The notes: generated by a model not told the origin, from the letters alone. Numbered from the stretch's first letter, positions 7,337 to 17,115 are shown. The stretch: 64,000 bases of DNA from JAILLW01 sp045640525 (GCA_045640525.1 JAZUFE010000027.1:13078-77077), one strand, 5' to 3'. Translations and numbers: made by a program.

Positions 7337-9292
7337 TTACGATTTTTCAACAAGCACACCGTCTCTGTATGCTACCAACAGTTTCTCCAATTCGGCTATA
7401 TTCTCTTTGATTTCCTTACCTATATCAGTTTGTGAAACTCGAATTCTGGTAGGTGCCACTTCTACTTCTGTGGTATCGGAGAAAATATCCGACTCATTTC
7501 TGACTGCCGCTTCTTTTGATTCAAAAGGTTCATGTGCAACAAGTCGCATACCGTGCGAAGAAGCAACCAGCGTATATCCGGCTATTCCCGTCTTATCCTG
7601 ATATGCTTTTGAAAATCCTCCGTCTATAATCAAAAGTTTGCCGTCACATCTAATCGGACTTTCTCCCTTCTTGCGTTCAACCGGTACATGTCCGTTCACA
7701 ATGTGCGACTTTTTGGTATCAAGACCGAATTCCTCAATGATTTTATTGACAACTTTCTCATCATCAAGCATAGAATAATATGCATTCTTGGTTTCCTTAT
7801 GAGTCTGCGGATCTTCGATAAAGTATCTTTCGAATGTTGTCATTTTATCTTTGCCGAAAACAGGAGATTTGGGACCTGCCCATAAATACCAAATGTAGTC
7901 CTGGGCCTTACGCATTCCCTTGGTATCATTTTTCTCGTAATAACCTTTTCTGGCATATGTATCAAGGATATCATAAAGTTCTTTACCGCAATACTCCTTC
8001 CCTTCAACATTTACCTTCAAAAAATCTCCGTTCGCATCAAGCGGCACGCAACCGTGATAAAGAAGATTTGAATTAAATATCTTATACAATCCGCCGTTCG
8101 TATACAAAAACCTTACATGCTTTTGCAATTTTTCACTTTTCAAGAATGCCTGTCGAATTCTCAGCATCACCTGAAGTTCTTCATCCGAAAGCCAATAAGG
8201 ATCTTCCGGATCGATTGTCGGAAAATCGGTATCTTTAATGGGATACTCCTTTCCGTAACACGTTATTGTTTTCTTCTTATAATCTATCTTGTCAAGAAGC
8301 AGTCTGTCTTCCATTTCAAATTCCGGATGCAGCTTAATAATCTGACCCTCGAGTTTAAACTGAAGAATCGCTATTGCTTTATGAATTTTCATATCAAGGC
8401 TTAAATCCTTGGTATCATAATCCGTATTGTACTTAATTTCAAAAGCGGAGCAATCTGTATCTTTGTACTGCTCCATGGCAAACGTAGCAAGCGGTATAAG
8501 ATTGATTCCGTAACCTTCTTCAATTGTTGCCAAATTTCCGTATCGGCTCGCAATTCTGATAACCGTTGCTATGCACGCAAGATGACCGCATGCAGCACCC
8601 ATCCACACAATATCATGATTACCCCACTGAATATCAACCGAATGATACTTCACCAAAGCATCCATAATAATATGTGGGCCCGGTCCTCTGTCATATACAT
8701 CACCCACTATATGCAAATGATCTACCACAAGTCTTTGTATAAGATTACATATGGCTGCTATGAAATCAGGTGCACTGCCTATTCTGATTATCGTATTGAT
8801 TATTTCGTTATAATACATCTCCTTGTCGGAGATATCGGAACGTTCTGTAATAAGTTCTTCTATTACATATGAAAATTCTTTAGGTAAAGCCTTTCTAACT
8901 TTAGACCTGGTGTATTTTGAAGCCACATGCTTGGTAATGGCAACAAGCCTGTGGAGAGTGATTTTATACCAATCTTCAATATTATCTTCCTGTTCAATAA
9001 CTATATCGAGTTTTTCATATGGATAGTAAATCAAGGTCGCCAATGATTTCTTATCCTTGGTAGAAAGTGTATTTCCAAATTCTTCATCTATTGAACGTTT
9101 AACCGCACCTGAACCGTTTTTTAGTACATGTACAAACTGTTCGTATTCACCATGAATATCCGTCAAAAAGTGTTCGGTGCCCTTAGGCAGATTCAAAATT
9201 GCCTGAAGATTAATTATTTCTGTTGACGCAGCCGCAACCGTTGGGTACTGCTTCGCCAAGCTCTTTAATAATTTCAATTCAAGACCGTCCAT
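7337..9292 (-). CDS. fbp: class III fructose-1,6-bisphosphatase
   Basis: 651 aa, the usual length for the Firmicutes-type FBPase that runs gluconeogenesis. The start at 9292 has GGAGGAGTT directly upstream; the frame extends to 9349 but lacks a ribosome site there. A calcineurin-like metallophosphatase core is visible: LTDIHGEYEQF, GDVYDRGPGPH, GNHDIVWMGA, NGHVPVERKKGESP. It heads a two-gene unit with hisA. The terminator of the upstream dap operon separates it from dapB. Confidence 0.95.
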   Translation of the reverse strand: MDGLELKLLKSLAKQYPTVAAASTEIINLQAILNLPKGTEHFLTDIHGEYEQFVHVLKNGSGAVKRSIDEEFGNTLSTKDKKSLATLIYYPYEKLDIVIEQEDNIEDWYKITLHRLVAITKHVASKYTRSKVRKALPKEFSYVIEELITERSDISDKEMYYNEIINTIIRIGSAPDFIAAICNLIQRLVVDHLHIVGDVYDRGPGPHIIMDALVKYHSVDIQWGNHDIVWMGAACGHLACIATVIRIASRYGNLATIEEGYGINLIPLATFAMEQYKDTDCSAFEIKYNTDYDTKDLSLDMKIHKAIAILQFKLEGQIIKLHPEFEMEDRLLLDKIDYKKKTITCYGKEYPIKDTDFPTIDPEDPYWLSDEELQVMLRIRQAFLKSEKLQKHVRFLYTNGGLYKIFNSNLLYHGCVPLDANGDFLKVNVEGKEYCGKELYDILDTYARKGYYEKNDTKGMRKAQDYIWYLWAGPKSPVFGKDKMTTFERYFIEDPQTHKETKNAYYSMLDDEKVVNKIIEEFGLDTKKSHIVNGHVPVERKKGESPIRCDGKLLIIDGGFSKAYQDKTGIAGYTLVASSHGMRLVAHEPFESKEAAVRNESDIFSDTTEVEVAPTRIRVSQTDIGKEIKENIAELEKLLVAYRDGVLVEKS

Positions 9293-9319
9293 AACTCCTC
9301 CAAATACACGTTTTCTCGT

Positions 9320-9357
9320 TTGATAAAGGCAGTTCAAACCTGCGTCCAAACTGCCTT
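9320..9357 (-). terminator. terminator of the valS-cobA-like-dapA-dapB operon
   Basis: 14-bp stem (9326-9339 with 9344-9357, three G-T wobbles), 4-nt loop, TTTAT tail on the - strand, starting a few nt after the dapB stop. Confidence 0.8.
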
Positions 9358-9361
9358 GATT

Positions 9362-10117
9362 CTATCCTATTACATCTGACATATCGTACATGCCGGGTCC
9401 CTTATCATAAAGGAACTTAGCTGCGCTTATTGCGCCTTTGGCAAATACGTTTCTCGAATACGCCGTGTGCGAAAAAGTAATAACTTCATCGGTACCTGCG
9501 AATATAACATCATGGTCACCCACTATTGTACCGCCGCGTACCGCAGAAAACCCGATTTCTTTTTTGGGTCTTATTTCTCTTCGCTGGCTTCTGTCAAAAA
9601 CAAATTCATATTCATTATCCAATGCTCCGTTACAGGCCTCTCCCAAAGCTATTGCAGTTCCTGAAGGCGCATCCAGTTTCTGATTATGATGCTTTTCGAC
9701 AATTTCAATATCATATCCTTTATCTGCCAGCACTGCAGTTGCTTCCCTCAAAAGCTTCAGCATTAAATTAATACCCAGTGACATATTGGCAGAACGCAAT
9801 ACCGCAACTTTTTTGGATGTATCATTGACCAGATTGAGTTGTTCTTTCGAAAGTCCTGTCGTGCACAATACAACCGGTTTGTTGTTCTTGGCACAATATT
9901 CCAACAATTGATCGGTTCCGTCAGCTCTGGAGAAATCAACAATCACGTCAAAATCTACATCTACTTCGGATAAAGATTTATATACCGGATAACTGTTTTC
10001 AATTCCATCAAACAAATCTACGCCTGCCGCGATTTCAATTCCGTCCGTATTCTTAACCATGGCCGTAATCATCTGTCCCATTCGACCGTTACAGCCACAC
10101 ATCAGCATTTTAACCAT
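9362..10117 (-). CDS. dapB: 4-hydroxy-tetrahydrodipicolinate reductase
   Basis: 251 aa; second step of the lysine/diaminopimelate branch, reducing HTPA with NAD(P)H. The nucleotide-binding loop GCNGRMGQM is at the N-terminus, and the catalytic block EKHHNQKLDAPSGTA is near residue 155. The ATG at 10117 overlaps the dapA stop by one base (TAATG), which implies translational coupling; the longer frame to 10144 runs into dapA. Last gene of the operon. Confidence 0.97.
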   Translation of the reverse strand: MVKMLMCGCNGRMGQMITAMVKNTDGIEIAAGVDLFDGIENSYPVYKSLSEVDVDFDVIVDFSRADGTDQLLEYCAKNNKPVVLCTTGLSKEQLNLVNDTSKKVAVLRSANMSLGINLMLKLLREATAVLADKGYDIEIVEKHHNQKLDAPSGTAIALGEACNGALDNEYEFVFDRSQRREIRPKKEIGFSAVRGGTIVGDHDVIFAGTDEVITFSHTAYSRNVFAKGAISAAKFLYDKGPGMYDMSDVIG

Positions 10118-11001
10118 TACAGTACCCCATATTCTTTCATGCACTGTTCAAGCACTGCTGCATGTTCCGGTTCCATTTGAGTAAGCGGTCTTCTTACCAC
10201 TCCCGTATCCCTTCCTTGAAGTTCAACAGCCTTCTTGGCCGGAATCGGATTAACCTCGCTGAACAGGGCATCTATCAAAGGAATTGCACGTAATTGTTCA
10301 GCACATGCCTTTTTAACATCACCGCTCAAATATGCCGCGCAAATATCATGCGTCTGCTTGGGTGCAACTATAGAAAGAACGGAAATAACACCCTTTCCTC
10401 CCAATGACATGATTGGAACAATCTGATCGTCATTTCCCGAATACAAATCTATCTTTCCATCCGTAAGCTGCATAATTTTGGCAACCTGCGAAATATTACC
10501 GCTTGCTTCCTTAACAGCAACAATATTGTCAACTTCCTTGAAAAGCTTGGCAATTGTTGCAGGAGCAATATTAACTCCGGTTCTTCCCTGAATATTGTAA
10601 AGTACCATGGGAATCTTAACCGAATCCGCAACTATCTTAAAATGCTCATAAAGTCCCTTTTGAGTTGCCTTATTATAGTAAGGAGATACTACCAAAATTG
10701 CATCTGCTCCGGCTTTTTCGGCTTCCTTTGAAAGATATACCGCTGTTTCCGTGCAATTTGATCCTGTACCTGCAATAACAGGAATACGCTTATTTACAAC
10801 TTCGCAACAGTACTTAATAACACTGATATGCTCTTCATGGGATAATGTAGATGCCTCACCTGTTGTTCCGCATACCACTATAGCATCCGTAGAATTGCTG
10901 ATCTGATATTCAATCTGTTCTTTGAAGCGATCGTAATCGACCTCTCCGTTTGCTTTAAACGGTGTAGTAATAGCTACAGCCGCACCTTCAAAAATAGCCA
11001 T
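10117..11001 (-). CDS. dapA: 4-hydroxy-tetrahydrodipicolinate synthase
   Basis: 294 aa TIM barrel condensing pyruvate with aspartate semialdehyde. The start at 11001 has AAGGAGG 6 nt upstream. Seen: VVCGTTGEAST (substrate loop), the catalytic Tyr in VLYNIQGRTG (the family usually has NVPGRTG), and the Schiff-base Lys in VAVKEASGNI. It sits 13 nt after the CobA-like gene and overlaps dapB by one base. Confidence 0.97.
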   Translation of the reverse strand: MAIFEGAAVAITTPFKANGEVDYDRFKEQIEYQISNSTDAIVVCGTTGEASTLSHEEHISVIKYCCEVVNKRIPVIAGTGSNCTETAVYLSKEAEKAGADAILVVSPYYNKATQKGLYEHFKIVADSVKIPMVLYNIQGRTGVNIAPATIAKLFKEVDNIVAVKEASGNISQVAKIMQLTDGKIDLYSGNDDQIVPIMSLGGKGVISVLSIVAPKQTHDICAAYLSGDVKKACAEQLRAIPLIDALFSEVNPIPAKKAVELQGRDTGVVRRPLTQMEPEHAAVLEQCMKEYGVL

Positions 11002-11014
11002 AACAGCCTCCTTA

Positions 11015-11491
11015 TTATATGTTGGATATTCCCGATATCCGATCCGATATCGCTTTAATTCTGTCATCAAGTTCTATTCCGGTCATGATAACATCCATGT
11101 TTTCCGATCTTTGATTAAGTGCATCAATCAATTCCGAAACATCCATAATACCGTTATCAACTATACCCAGAATTTCATCCAAAACCAACAAGTCGCACTC
11201 GCCCGTAGACAATACCTTACGTGCAAAGTTAAGTCCGTTGATAATATTTACTTTTTCCTCATCCTGCTGTTGCTTGGATAATGTATCAAAATTACTGTCA
11301 GACTTCTCGAATCTGAATATCTTGATTTCAGGTTCAAGTCGCTTCATAATATCATTTTCGGGAACTGCTTTTCCTTTCAGAAACTGAATTATAACAACAC
11401 TGTCACCCTGCGAAGCTCTTCTTAGTGCTTCACCGAATGCCGCAGGCGTTTTGCCTCTTCCGGTTCCGCAGTATATCGAAATACGGCCCAT
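11015..11491 (-). CDS. CobA/BtuR-like P-loop protein (cobalamin adenosyltransferase family)
   Basis: 158 aa. The N-terminus is family-typical, with the P-loop GTGRGKTPAA, the motif VVIIQFLKG, and a Walker-B-like LLVLDEI near residue 105. It is shorter than usual CobA/BtuR (about 170-200 aa) and lacks the C-terminal VTEM...GIEY-type block, ending in DRISGISNI. The P-loop also has Pro where the family has a second Thr. No cobalamin gene is nearby: it lies 37 nt after valS and 13 nt before dapA. It may be a divergent adenosyltransferase or an ATPase with another role. Confidence 0.7.
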   Translation of the reverse strand: MGRISIYCGTGRGKTPAAFGEALRRASQGDSVVIIQFLKGKAVPENDIMKRLEPEIKIFRFEKSDSNFDTLSKQQQDEEKVNIINGLNFARKVLSTGECDLLVLDEILGIVDNGIMDVSELIDALNQRSENMDVIMTGIELDDRIKAISDRISGISNI

Positions 11492-11528
11492 GTGAATCCT
11501 CCCACTCTTGGCGATAGTAGTTATATTA

Positions 11529-14216
11529 TCACAGATTACCTAATTGTGAAAGTCTTTCACGAACTCCGGAAAGCATATCCGAATACTTTGCCTTCTTCTC
11601 TTTTTCTTCGTTAACCTTACTCTCCGGAGCTTTGGACATAAACTTTTCGTTTTGAAGCATTCCGTCTACACGCTTAATCTCACCTATTAGTCTTTCTTCT
11701 TCCTTCTTTAATCTCTCGATTTCTGCTTTGATATCAACAAGCTGTGCAAAAGGAATATATAAAGTAGCATTAGGTATAACTACCGAAACAGCGTCATCCG
11801 CAATGCCTGACTTATCGGCCTGTACTGCCAAATCCGATGCATATGCCAAACTCTTAAAGAACAATTCGCCTTCCGTAAATGTTGAAACTATATCTTTATC
11901 CGAAGATACAACAAATACCGATGCTTTCTTTGAAGGCGGTACATTCATTGTTGTACGTACGTTTCTTATTCCTCTGACTGCTTCCTTAATAGTTTCAATC
12001 TGCTTTTCGTCCTTTGTAAACTCTCTTTCTTTAGTATACTCGGGCCACTTGGAAACCATAATTGACTCTTCCTTGTTCTGCAAAGTACAGAAAATCTCTT
12101 CCGTAATGAAAGGCATATAAGGATGAAGTAGTTTTAATGCATCTATGAGAACCGCTTTGGCTGTCCATAAAGCAGCTTTCTTCGATTCAACATCATCCGA
12201 ATTATAAAGACGCGGCTTAACCATTTCAATGTACCAGTCACAGAATTCATCGCAAATAAAGTCATAAACCTTCTGAACAGCAATTCCGAGTTCGAAAGCG
12301 TCCATATTATCGGTAACATCTTTAACAAGTGTATTAAGTTTCGAAATAATCCACTTATCGGCAGGCATAAGGCTTACCGAATCCTGAGTCATATTCTCAA
12401 CTTCCTTGGCCAATGCTTCATCATTATTCAGATTCATCATGATAAATCTTGATGCATTCCATACCTTATTGGCGAAATTTCTTGAATTTTCAACCTTAGA
12501 TATGTAGAATCGCATATCATTTCCCGGAGCATTTCCGGTCATAATCGTAAGTCTTAATGCGTCGGCACCATACTGGTCAATAATCTCCAAAGGATCTATT
12601 CCGTTACCCAATGACTTGGACATCTTACGACCCTGATCGTCTCTGATAAGACCGTGGAACAAAACTGTCTTAAACGGCTTCTCGCCCATTTGTTCAAATC
12701 CGGAGAATATCATTCTTATAACCCAGAAGAATATAATGTCATATCCTGTCACCAATACATCCGTAGGATAAAAATATGCTAAATCTTCTGTCTTTTCGGG
12801 CCATCCCAATGTGCTAAAAGGCCATAATGCCGAACTGAACCACGTATCCAAAGTATCCGGATCCTGTTCAAAATGATTCTTACCGCACTTAGGGCAAACT
12901 GTCGGAGCCTCTTTCGCTACTACAATTTCACCGCAATCCTGACAATAATATGCAGGAATTCTGTGTCCCCACCATAACTGACGTGAAATACACCAGTCTC
13001 GAATATTATCGGTCCAGTTGAAATATGTTTTCTCCATACGTTTGGGAATAAGCTTAATTTCGCCTGATTTAACCGCTTCTACAGCAGGTTTGATAAGTTC
13101 GTCCATCTTAACGAACCACTGCTGCTTAATCATAGGCTCTATAGTGGTCTTACATCTGTCATGAGTTCCTACGTTATGAGAATAATCCTCTATCTTAACG
13201 AGCAATCCCAGTGCATCAAGGTCCTTAACTATAGCCTCTCTTGCTTCATATCTGTCCATTCCCGCATACTTGCCGCCGTTTGAATTAATGGTAGCATCAT
13301 CATTAAGTATATTGATTTCGGGGAGATTGTGACGCTTTCCGACCTCAAAGTCATTAGGGTCATGTGCGGGTGTAATCTTAACTACACCGGTACCGAATTC
13401 CATATCTACATAATCATCTTCAACTACCGGAATAGGCTTATTAACCAAAGGAAGCCAAACTGACTTGCCATGAAGATGAGTATATCTTTCATCCTTGGGA
13501 TTAACGGCAACAGCAGTATCACCAAGCATTGTTTCGGGACGTGTTGTTGCAAATGTCAAAAATTCCGTCTTGGACGGCTGTCCGTTTTCATCTACCAGAG
13601 GATACTTAATATGCCAAAAATGTCCGCTTTGATCCTCATATTCAACTTCTGCATCCGAAATGGACGTGTTACAACAAGGACACCAGTTGATTATTCTCGA
13701 GCCCTTATATATCCATCCTTTTTCGTACATTCTTACGAATACTTCGTTAACAGCCTTATTACAGCCTTCATCCATTGTGAAACGTTCTCTGTCCCAATCA
13801 CACGAAGATCCCAATTTCTTAAGCTGATTGATAATTCTTCCGCCGTATTCCTTTCTCCATTCCCATGCACGTTCAAGGAATTTTTCTCTGCCCAAATCTT
13901 CCTTATTAATTCCCTGCTTTTTCAAAGTTTCAATAATCTTGACTTCGGTTGCTATTGACGCATGGTCGGTTCCGGGCTGCCACAAGGCATTATATCCTTG
14001 CATACGCTTATATCTGATCAGGATATCCTGCATCGTATTGTCAAATGCATGCCCCATATGAAGCTGTCCCGTTATATTCGGAGGTGGAATCACAATTGTA
14101 AAAGGTGTTCTGCTGTGATCTACTTCCGCATGAAAATACTTCTTTGCTACCCATTTTTCATACAATCTGTCTTCTATATCCTTAGGGTTGTATGTTTTTT
14201 CCAATTCCTTAGCCAT
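11529..14216 (-). CDS. valS: valyl-tRNA synthetase
   Basis: 895 aa class Ia synthetase. HMGH is at residues 53-56, KMSKS is near residue 535, and the CP1 editing domain lies between. Cysteine clusters WCPCC and CQDC...CPKC are probable zinc sites. The C-terminal ~70 residues are a coiled-coil arm. No T-box leader is visible in the 89 nt between it and the preceding small gene. It heads the operon continuing to the CobA-like protein and dapAB. Confidence 0.98.
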   Translation of the reverse strand: MAKELEKTYNPKDIEDRLYEKWVAKKYFHAEVDHSRTPFTIVIPPPNITGQLHMGHAFDNTMQDILIRYKRMQGYNALWQPGTDHASIATEVKIIETLKKQGINKEDLGREKFLERAWEWRKEYGGRIINQLKKLGSSCDWDRERFTMDEGCNKAVNEVFVRMYEKGWIYKGSRIINWCPCCNTSISDAEVEYEDQSGHFWHIKYPLVDENGQPSKTEFLTFATTRPETMLGDTAVAVNPKDERYTHLHGKSVWLPLVNKPIPVVEDDYVDMEFGTGVVKITPAHDPNDFEVGKRHNLPEINILNDDATINSNGGKYAGMDRYEAREAIVKDLDALGLLVKIEDYSHNVGTHDRCKTTIEPMIKQQWFVKMDELIKPAVEAVKSGEIKLIPKRMEKTYFNWTDNIRDWCISRQLWWGHRIPAYYCQDCGEIVVAKEAPTVCPKCGKNHFEQDPDTLDTWFSSALWPFSTLGWPEKTEDLAYFYPTDVLVTGYDIIFFWVIRMIFSGFEQMGEKPFKTVLFHGLIRDDQGRKMSKSLGNGIDPLEIIDQYGADALRLTIMTGNAPGNDMRFYISKVENSRNFANKVWNASRFIMMNLNNDEALAKEVENMTQDSVSLMPADKWIISKLNTLVKDVTDNMDAFELGIAVQKVYDFICDEFCDWYIEMVKPRLYNSDDVESKKAALWTAKAVLIDALKLLHPYMPFITEEIFCTLQNKEESIMVSKWPEYTKEREFTKDEKQIETIKEAVRGIRNVRTTMNVPPSKKASVFVVSSDKDIVSTFTEGELFFKSLAYASDLAVQADKSGIADDAVSVVIPNATLYIPFAQLVDIKAEIERLKKEEERLIGEIKRVDGMLQNEKFMSKAPESKVNEEKEKKAKYSDMLSGVRERLSQLGNL

Positions 14217-14274
14217 TTTTATTCCTCCCGGTAATAAACATAGTGTAACTATGTGTTAAAATCTCCATTTCATA

Positions 14275-14305
14275 GAAAAAGCAGCCTATTTACTAGACTG
14301 CTTGC
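14275..14305 (-). terminator. terminator of the 89-aa orphan gene
   Basis: Nine-pair stem AGCAGTCTA/TAGGCTGCT read on the - strand (14302-14294 with 14288-14280, one G-T pair), 5-nt loop, followed by TTTTTC. Confidence 0.8.
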
Positions 14306-14575
14306 TTACTCGATTTCACCCGACTGTTCGGGCACCATGACTCGAGCAGCATTCATTCTGCTCATTGCCATCTGGCTTTCCAAGATATCAACGAAATTCG
14401 CGCTCTCACCTCGTTTGAGAGGATTGATGTTTTGCGACATATCCGTCAGTGCAGAGTAGTCCGTAGATGATTTAGTTACGTCATCCTCCACAGGCTTGAC
14501 TCGATTCATGCTCGAAGCACTTATTCGGTTGGTATTGTATACGTACGGCGTATAGCTTATTGAACCAATGCCCAT
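14306..14575 (-). CDS. small protein of unknown function (89 aa)
   Basis: I do not recognise this family. 89 aa, no signal peptide, no membrane span, no cysteine. The N-terminal third is Tyr/Asn/Ser-rich and looks disordered, the middle has DYSALTDMSQNINPLKRGE, and the C-terminal third (ANFVDILESQMAMSRMNAA) is a likely amphipathic helix. AGGGAGAGAGG precedes the ATG. It has a near-consensus promoter upstream and its own terminator, so it is probably a strongly expressed monocistronic gene. The Asn/Ser/Met-rich composition loosely recalls flagellar or secretion helper proteins, which is only a guess. Confidence 0.75.
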   Translation of the reverse strand: MGIGSISYTPYVYNTNRISASSMNRVKPVEDDVTKSSTDYSALTDMSQNINPLKRGESANFVDILESQMAMSRMNAARVMVPEQSGEIE

Positions 14576-14607
14576 CGGCCTCTCTCCCTACTTGAATAAT
14601 TCATATT

Positions 14608-14637
14608 ATTATACCCCCGTTAACTTAGTAACGTCAA
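14608..14637 (-). promoter_or_regulatory. promoter of the 89-aa orphan gene
   Basis: TTGACG (14637-14632), 18-nt spacer, perfect TATAAT (14613-14608) on the - strand, placed between the engB stop and the orphan gene. Confidence 0.8.
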
Positions 14638-14646
14638 GCATTCGAA

Positions 14647-15234
14647 TCAATCCGCCAAATACGTGTCAATGTATTCGTAAATTTCTTCGCGGCCTTGCTT
14701 GCTCAATGCCGAATAAGGAAAAACCTGTGTTCCCTCAACCGTTTGCAATCCCTGCTTTATTGCCTTAATCTGTTTTGGTATTTGTCCTTTGGAAATTTTA
14801 TCCAATTTGGTTGCAATTATGACAGGTTCGAATCCCTGCGCCAAAATCCATTCATACATTTGTCTGTCATTTGCCGAAGGGTCGTGTCTGATATCAATCA
14901 GTAAAAAGACGCATCTGAGCATTTTTGAGGTATGGAGATATTTCTCTATCATTTTGCCCCATTTGGCTTTTTCCTGTTCCGAAACTTTCGCATATCCATA
15001 TCCCGGCAAGTCAACGAAATACAGTTCATCATTGATATTGTAATAATTAATTGTCTGCGTTTTTCCGGGTTGCTGTGATGTGCGCGCCAAATTCTTACGG
15101 TTCATAAGACCGTTTATCAAGCTCGATTTACCCACGTTCGACTTCCCCGCAAACGCAAATTCAATATGTTCATTTGACGGCAGCTTACTTGTTATGCCGC
15201 AGACCGTTTCAAGATTTACCGTTTTAATTACCAT
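14647..15234 (-). CDS. engB: ribosome biogenesis GTPase EngB (YsxC/YihA)
   Basis: 195 aa Era-like GTPase for 50S assembly. G1 GKSNVGKSSLI, G3 DLPGYGYA, G4 TKLDK and the G5 region SALSKQG are all present. It follows clpX by 38 nt in the tig-clpP-clpX operon. In many Firmicutes lon stands between clpX and engB; here it is absent. Confidence 0.96.
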   Translation of the reverse strand: MVIKTVNLETVCGITSKLPSNEHIEFAFAGKSNVGKSSLINGLMNRKNLARTSQQPGKTQTINYYNINDELYFVDLPGYGYAKVSEQEKAKWGKMIEKYLHTSKMLRCVFLLIDIRHDPSANDRQMYEWILAQGFEPVIIATKLDKISKGQIPKQIKAIKQGLQTVEGTQVFPYSALSKQGREEIYEYIDTYLAD

Positions 15235-15272
15235 ACTGTCCTCTCAAAAAATAAAGAGTCGAAAACGACTCT

Positions 15273-16520
15273 CTATTTCTCTTTTATAACTTTCGGTTCG
15301 CCCTTTAGTTCCACACAATCCTTGGTAATAATTACCTTCTTAATGGACTCATCCGAAGGAATCTCAAACATAACATTCATCATAGCCTTTTCCATAATCG
15401 ACCTTAACCCTCTGGCTCCGGTCTTTCTTTCAAATGCGAGCTCTGCTATGCGTTTTATAGCCTCTTCTTCAAATTCAAGTTCTACATCATCGATATCAAA
15501 CAACTTACGATATTGTTTAATCAACGCATTCTTTGGCTGTGTCAGAATTCTCGTGAGTGCATTCTCATCAAGTCCGTGAAGCGATACATTAATCGGCACA
15601 CGTCCTACGAACTCAGGTATCAATCCGAATTTGACCAAATCCTGAGGCACAACATCCGCGAACAATTCTCCCGTTTCAAAGGAAGCCTTGGTCGAAACCT
15701 CTGCCCCGAAACCTATCGAATTCTTATTCAGTCTGGCCTCTACTATCTTTTCCAATCCGTCGAACGCGCCTCCGCAAATGAAAAGAATATTTGAAGTATC
15801 TACCGGAATAAGTTCCTGATGAGGATGCTTACGACCACCCTGAGGAGGAACCGATGCCAAAGTACCTTCGATAATCTTCAACAAGGCCTGCTGAACACCT
15901 TCACCCGATACATCTCTTGTTATGGATACATTTTCGGATTTCTTGGTAATCTTATCGATTTCATCTATATAGATTATACCCAGCTGTGCTCTCTCAACGT
16001 CATAATCCGCAGCCTGCACCAATTTCAGCAGAATGTTTTCGACATCTTCTCCCACGTAGCCTGCCTCGGTTAATGTTGTGGCATCAGCTATCGCAAACGG
16101 CACATTTATTATCTTTGCCAAAGTCTGAGCAAGGTATGTTTTTCCGGAACCTGTAGGTCCTATCATAATGATGTTCGATTTTTGAAGTTCCACATCATCA
16201 TCGTTAACAGGAGGATACACGATTCTCTTATAATGATTGTAAACAGCGACGGACAAAACCTTTTTAGCTTCATCCTGACCTATTACATAATCATCCAAAA
16301 ACGCCTTAATCTCAGCCGGTTTTAGTAAATTTATATCTTTATCGTCACTGCCTGCCTCGCTCTTTTGGGAATCTTCAAACTCTTCTTCTATAATATCGGA
16401 GCAAAGTTCAATACACTCATCGCAGATAAAAATATTGTTCGGTCCGGCAATCAGTTTCCTGACCTCATCCTGCGCTTTCCCGCAAAACGAACAGTGAATT
16501 TTGTTTGACTTATTGGCCAA
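15273..16520 (-). CDS. clpX: ATP-dependent Clp protease ATPase subunit ClpX
   Basis: 415 aa AAA+ unfoldase feeding ClpP. Zinc-finger cysteines C10, C13, C33 and C36 form the ZBD dimer. Walker A GPTGSGKTYLAQ, Walker B IIYIDEIDKI and the ClpP-docking IGF loop (SIGFGAEV) are seen. The start codon is TTG at 16520, immediately after the clpP stop; no in-frame ATG fits before the zinc finger, and GAGGT in the end of clpP serves as ribosome site. Translation is probably coupled to clpP. Confidence 0.97.
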   Translation of the reverse strand: MANKSNKIHCSFCGKAQDEVRKLIAGPNNIFICDECIELCSDIIEEEFEDSQKSEAGSDDKDINLLKPAEIKAFLDDYVIGQDEAKKVLSVAVYNHYKRIVYPPVNDDDVELQKSNIIMIGPTGSGKTYLAQTLAKIINVPFAIADATTLTEAGYVGEDVENILLKLVQAADYDVERAQLGIIYIDEIDKITKKSENVSITRDVSGEGVQQALLKIIEGTLASVPPQGGRKHPHQELIPVDTSNILFICGGAFDGLEKIVEARLNKNSIGFGAEVSTKASFETGELFADVVPQDLVKFGLIPEFVGRVPINVSLHGLDENALTRILTQPKNALIKQYRKLFDIDDVELEFEEEAIKRIAELAFERKTGARGLRSIMEKAMMNVMFEIPSDESIKKVIITKDCVELKGEPKVIKEK

Positions 16521-17114
16521 TTACTCTACCTCTGTTCTTTTCGTAACAACCTTATCTATAATACCGAATTCAAGAGCCTCCTGAGCCGTAAGCCAGTTAT
16601 CTCTGTCGGTAGCTTCCCACATTTGCTCATATGTCTTACCGCAATTTTCAGCCAATATCTGGGTAAGTTTTTCTTTGGTACGAGCCATATGTTTAGCGGC
16701 AATCTCAATTTCGGTAGCCTGACCTTGAGCACCGCCCAAAGGCTGATGAATCATAATTTCGGCATTCGGAAGTGCCATTCTCTTGCCCTTGGTACCGCCC
16801 GAGAGCAGGAAAGCTCCCATTGAAGCAGCCATTCCCATACAATATGTGCACACATCGCACTTAACATATTGCATAGTATCATATATTGCCATACCTGCCG
16901 TAACCGAACCGCCCGGAGAATTAATATAAAAATATATGTCTTTTTCGGGATCCTCCGCCTCAAGGAAAAGAAGCTGTGCGACAATAATACTTGCCGAAAC
17001 ATCATTTACTTCTTCGCCGAGGAAAATGATTCTTTCTTTAAGCAATCTTGAAAAAATATCGTAAAAACGTTCACCCTTACTGTTGGTTTCTATGACATTA
17101 GGTATTAAACTCAT
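16521..17114 (-). CDS. clpP: ATP-dependent Clp protease proteolytic subunit
   Basis: 197 aa serine peptidase. Catalytic Ser in GMAASMGAF, His in IMIHQPLGG, Asp in DRDNWLTAQEAL. The ATG at 17114 has AAGGAGAAG inside the end of tig and starts one base after the tig stop; the longer frame to 17144 overlaps tig. Middle gene of tig-clpP-clpX-engB. Confidence 0.98.
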   Translation of the reverse strand: MSLIPNVIETNSKGERFYDIFSRLLKERIIFLGEEVNDVSASIIVAQLLFLEAEDPEKDIYFYINSPGGSVTAGMAIYDTMQYVKCDVCTYCMGMAASMGAFLLSGGTKGKRMALPNAEIMIHQPLGGAQGQATEIEIAAKHMARTKEKLTQILAENCGKTYEQMWEATDRDNWLTAQEALEFGIIDKVVTKRTEVE

Positions 17115-17115
17115 T

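Noticed and set aside
14217..14305. T-box leader in front of valS
   Set aside because: I looked for the T-box GGTGGTACCGCG-type sequence and specifier hairpin. Only the terminator of the small gene is found, and the gap is too short.
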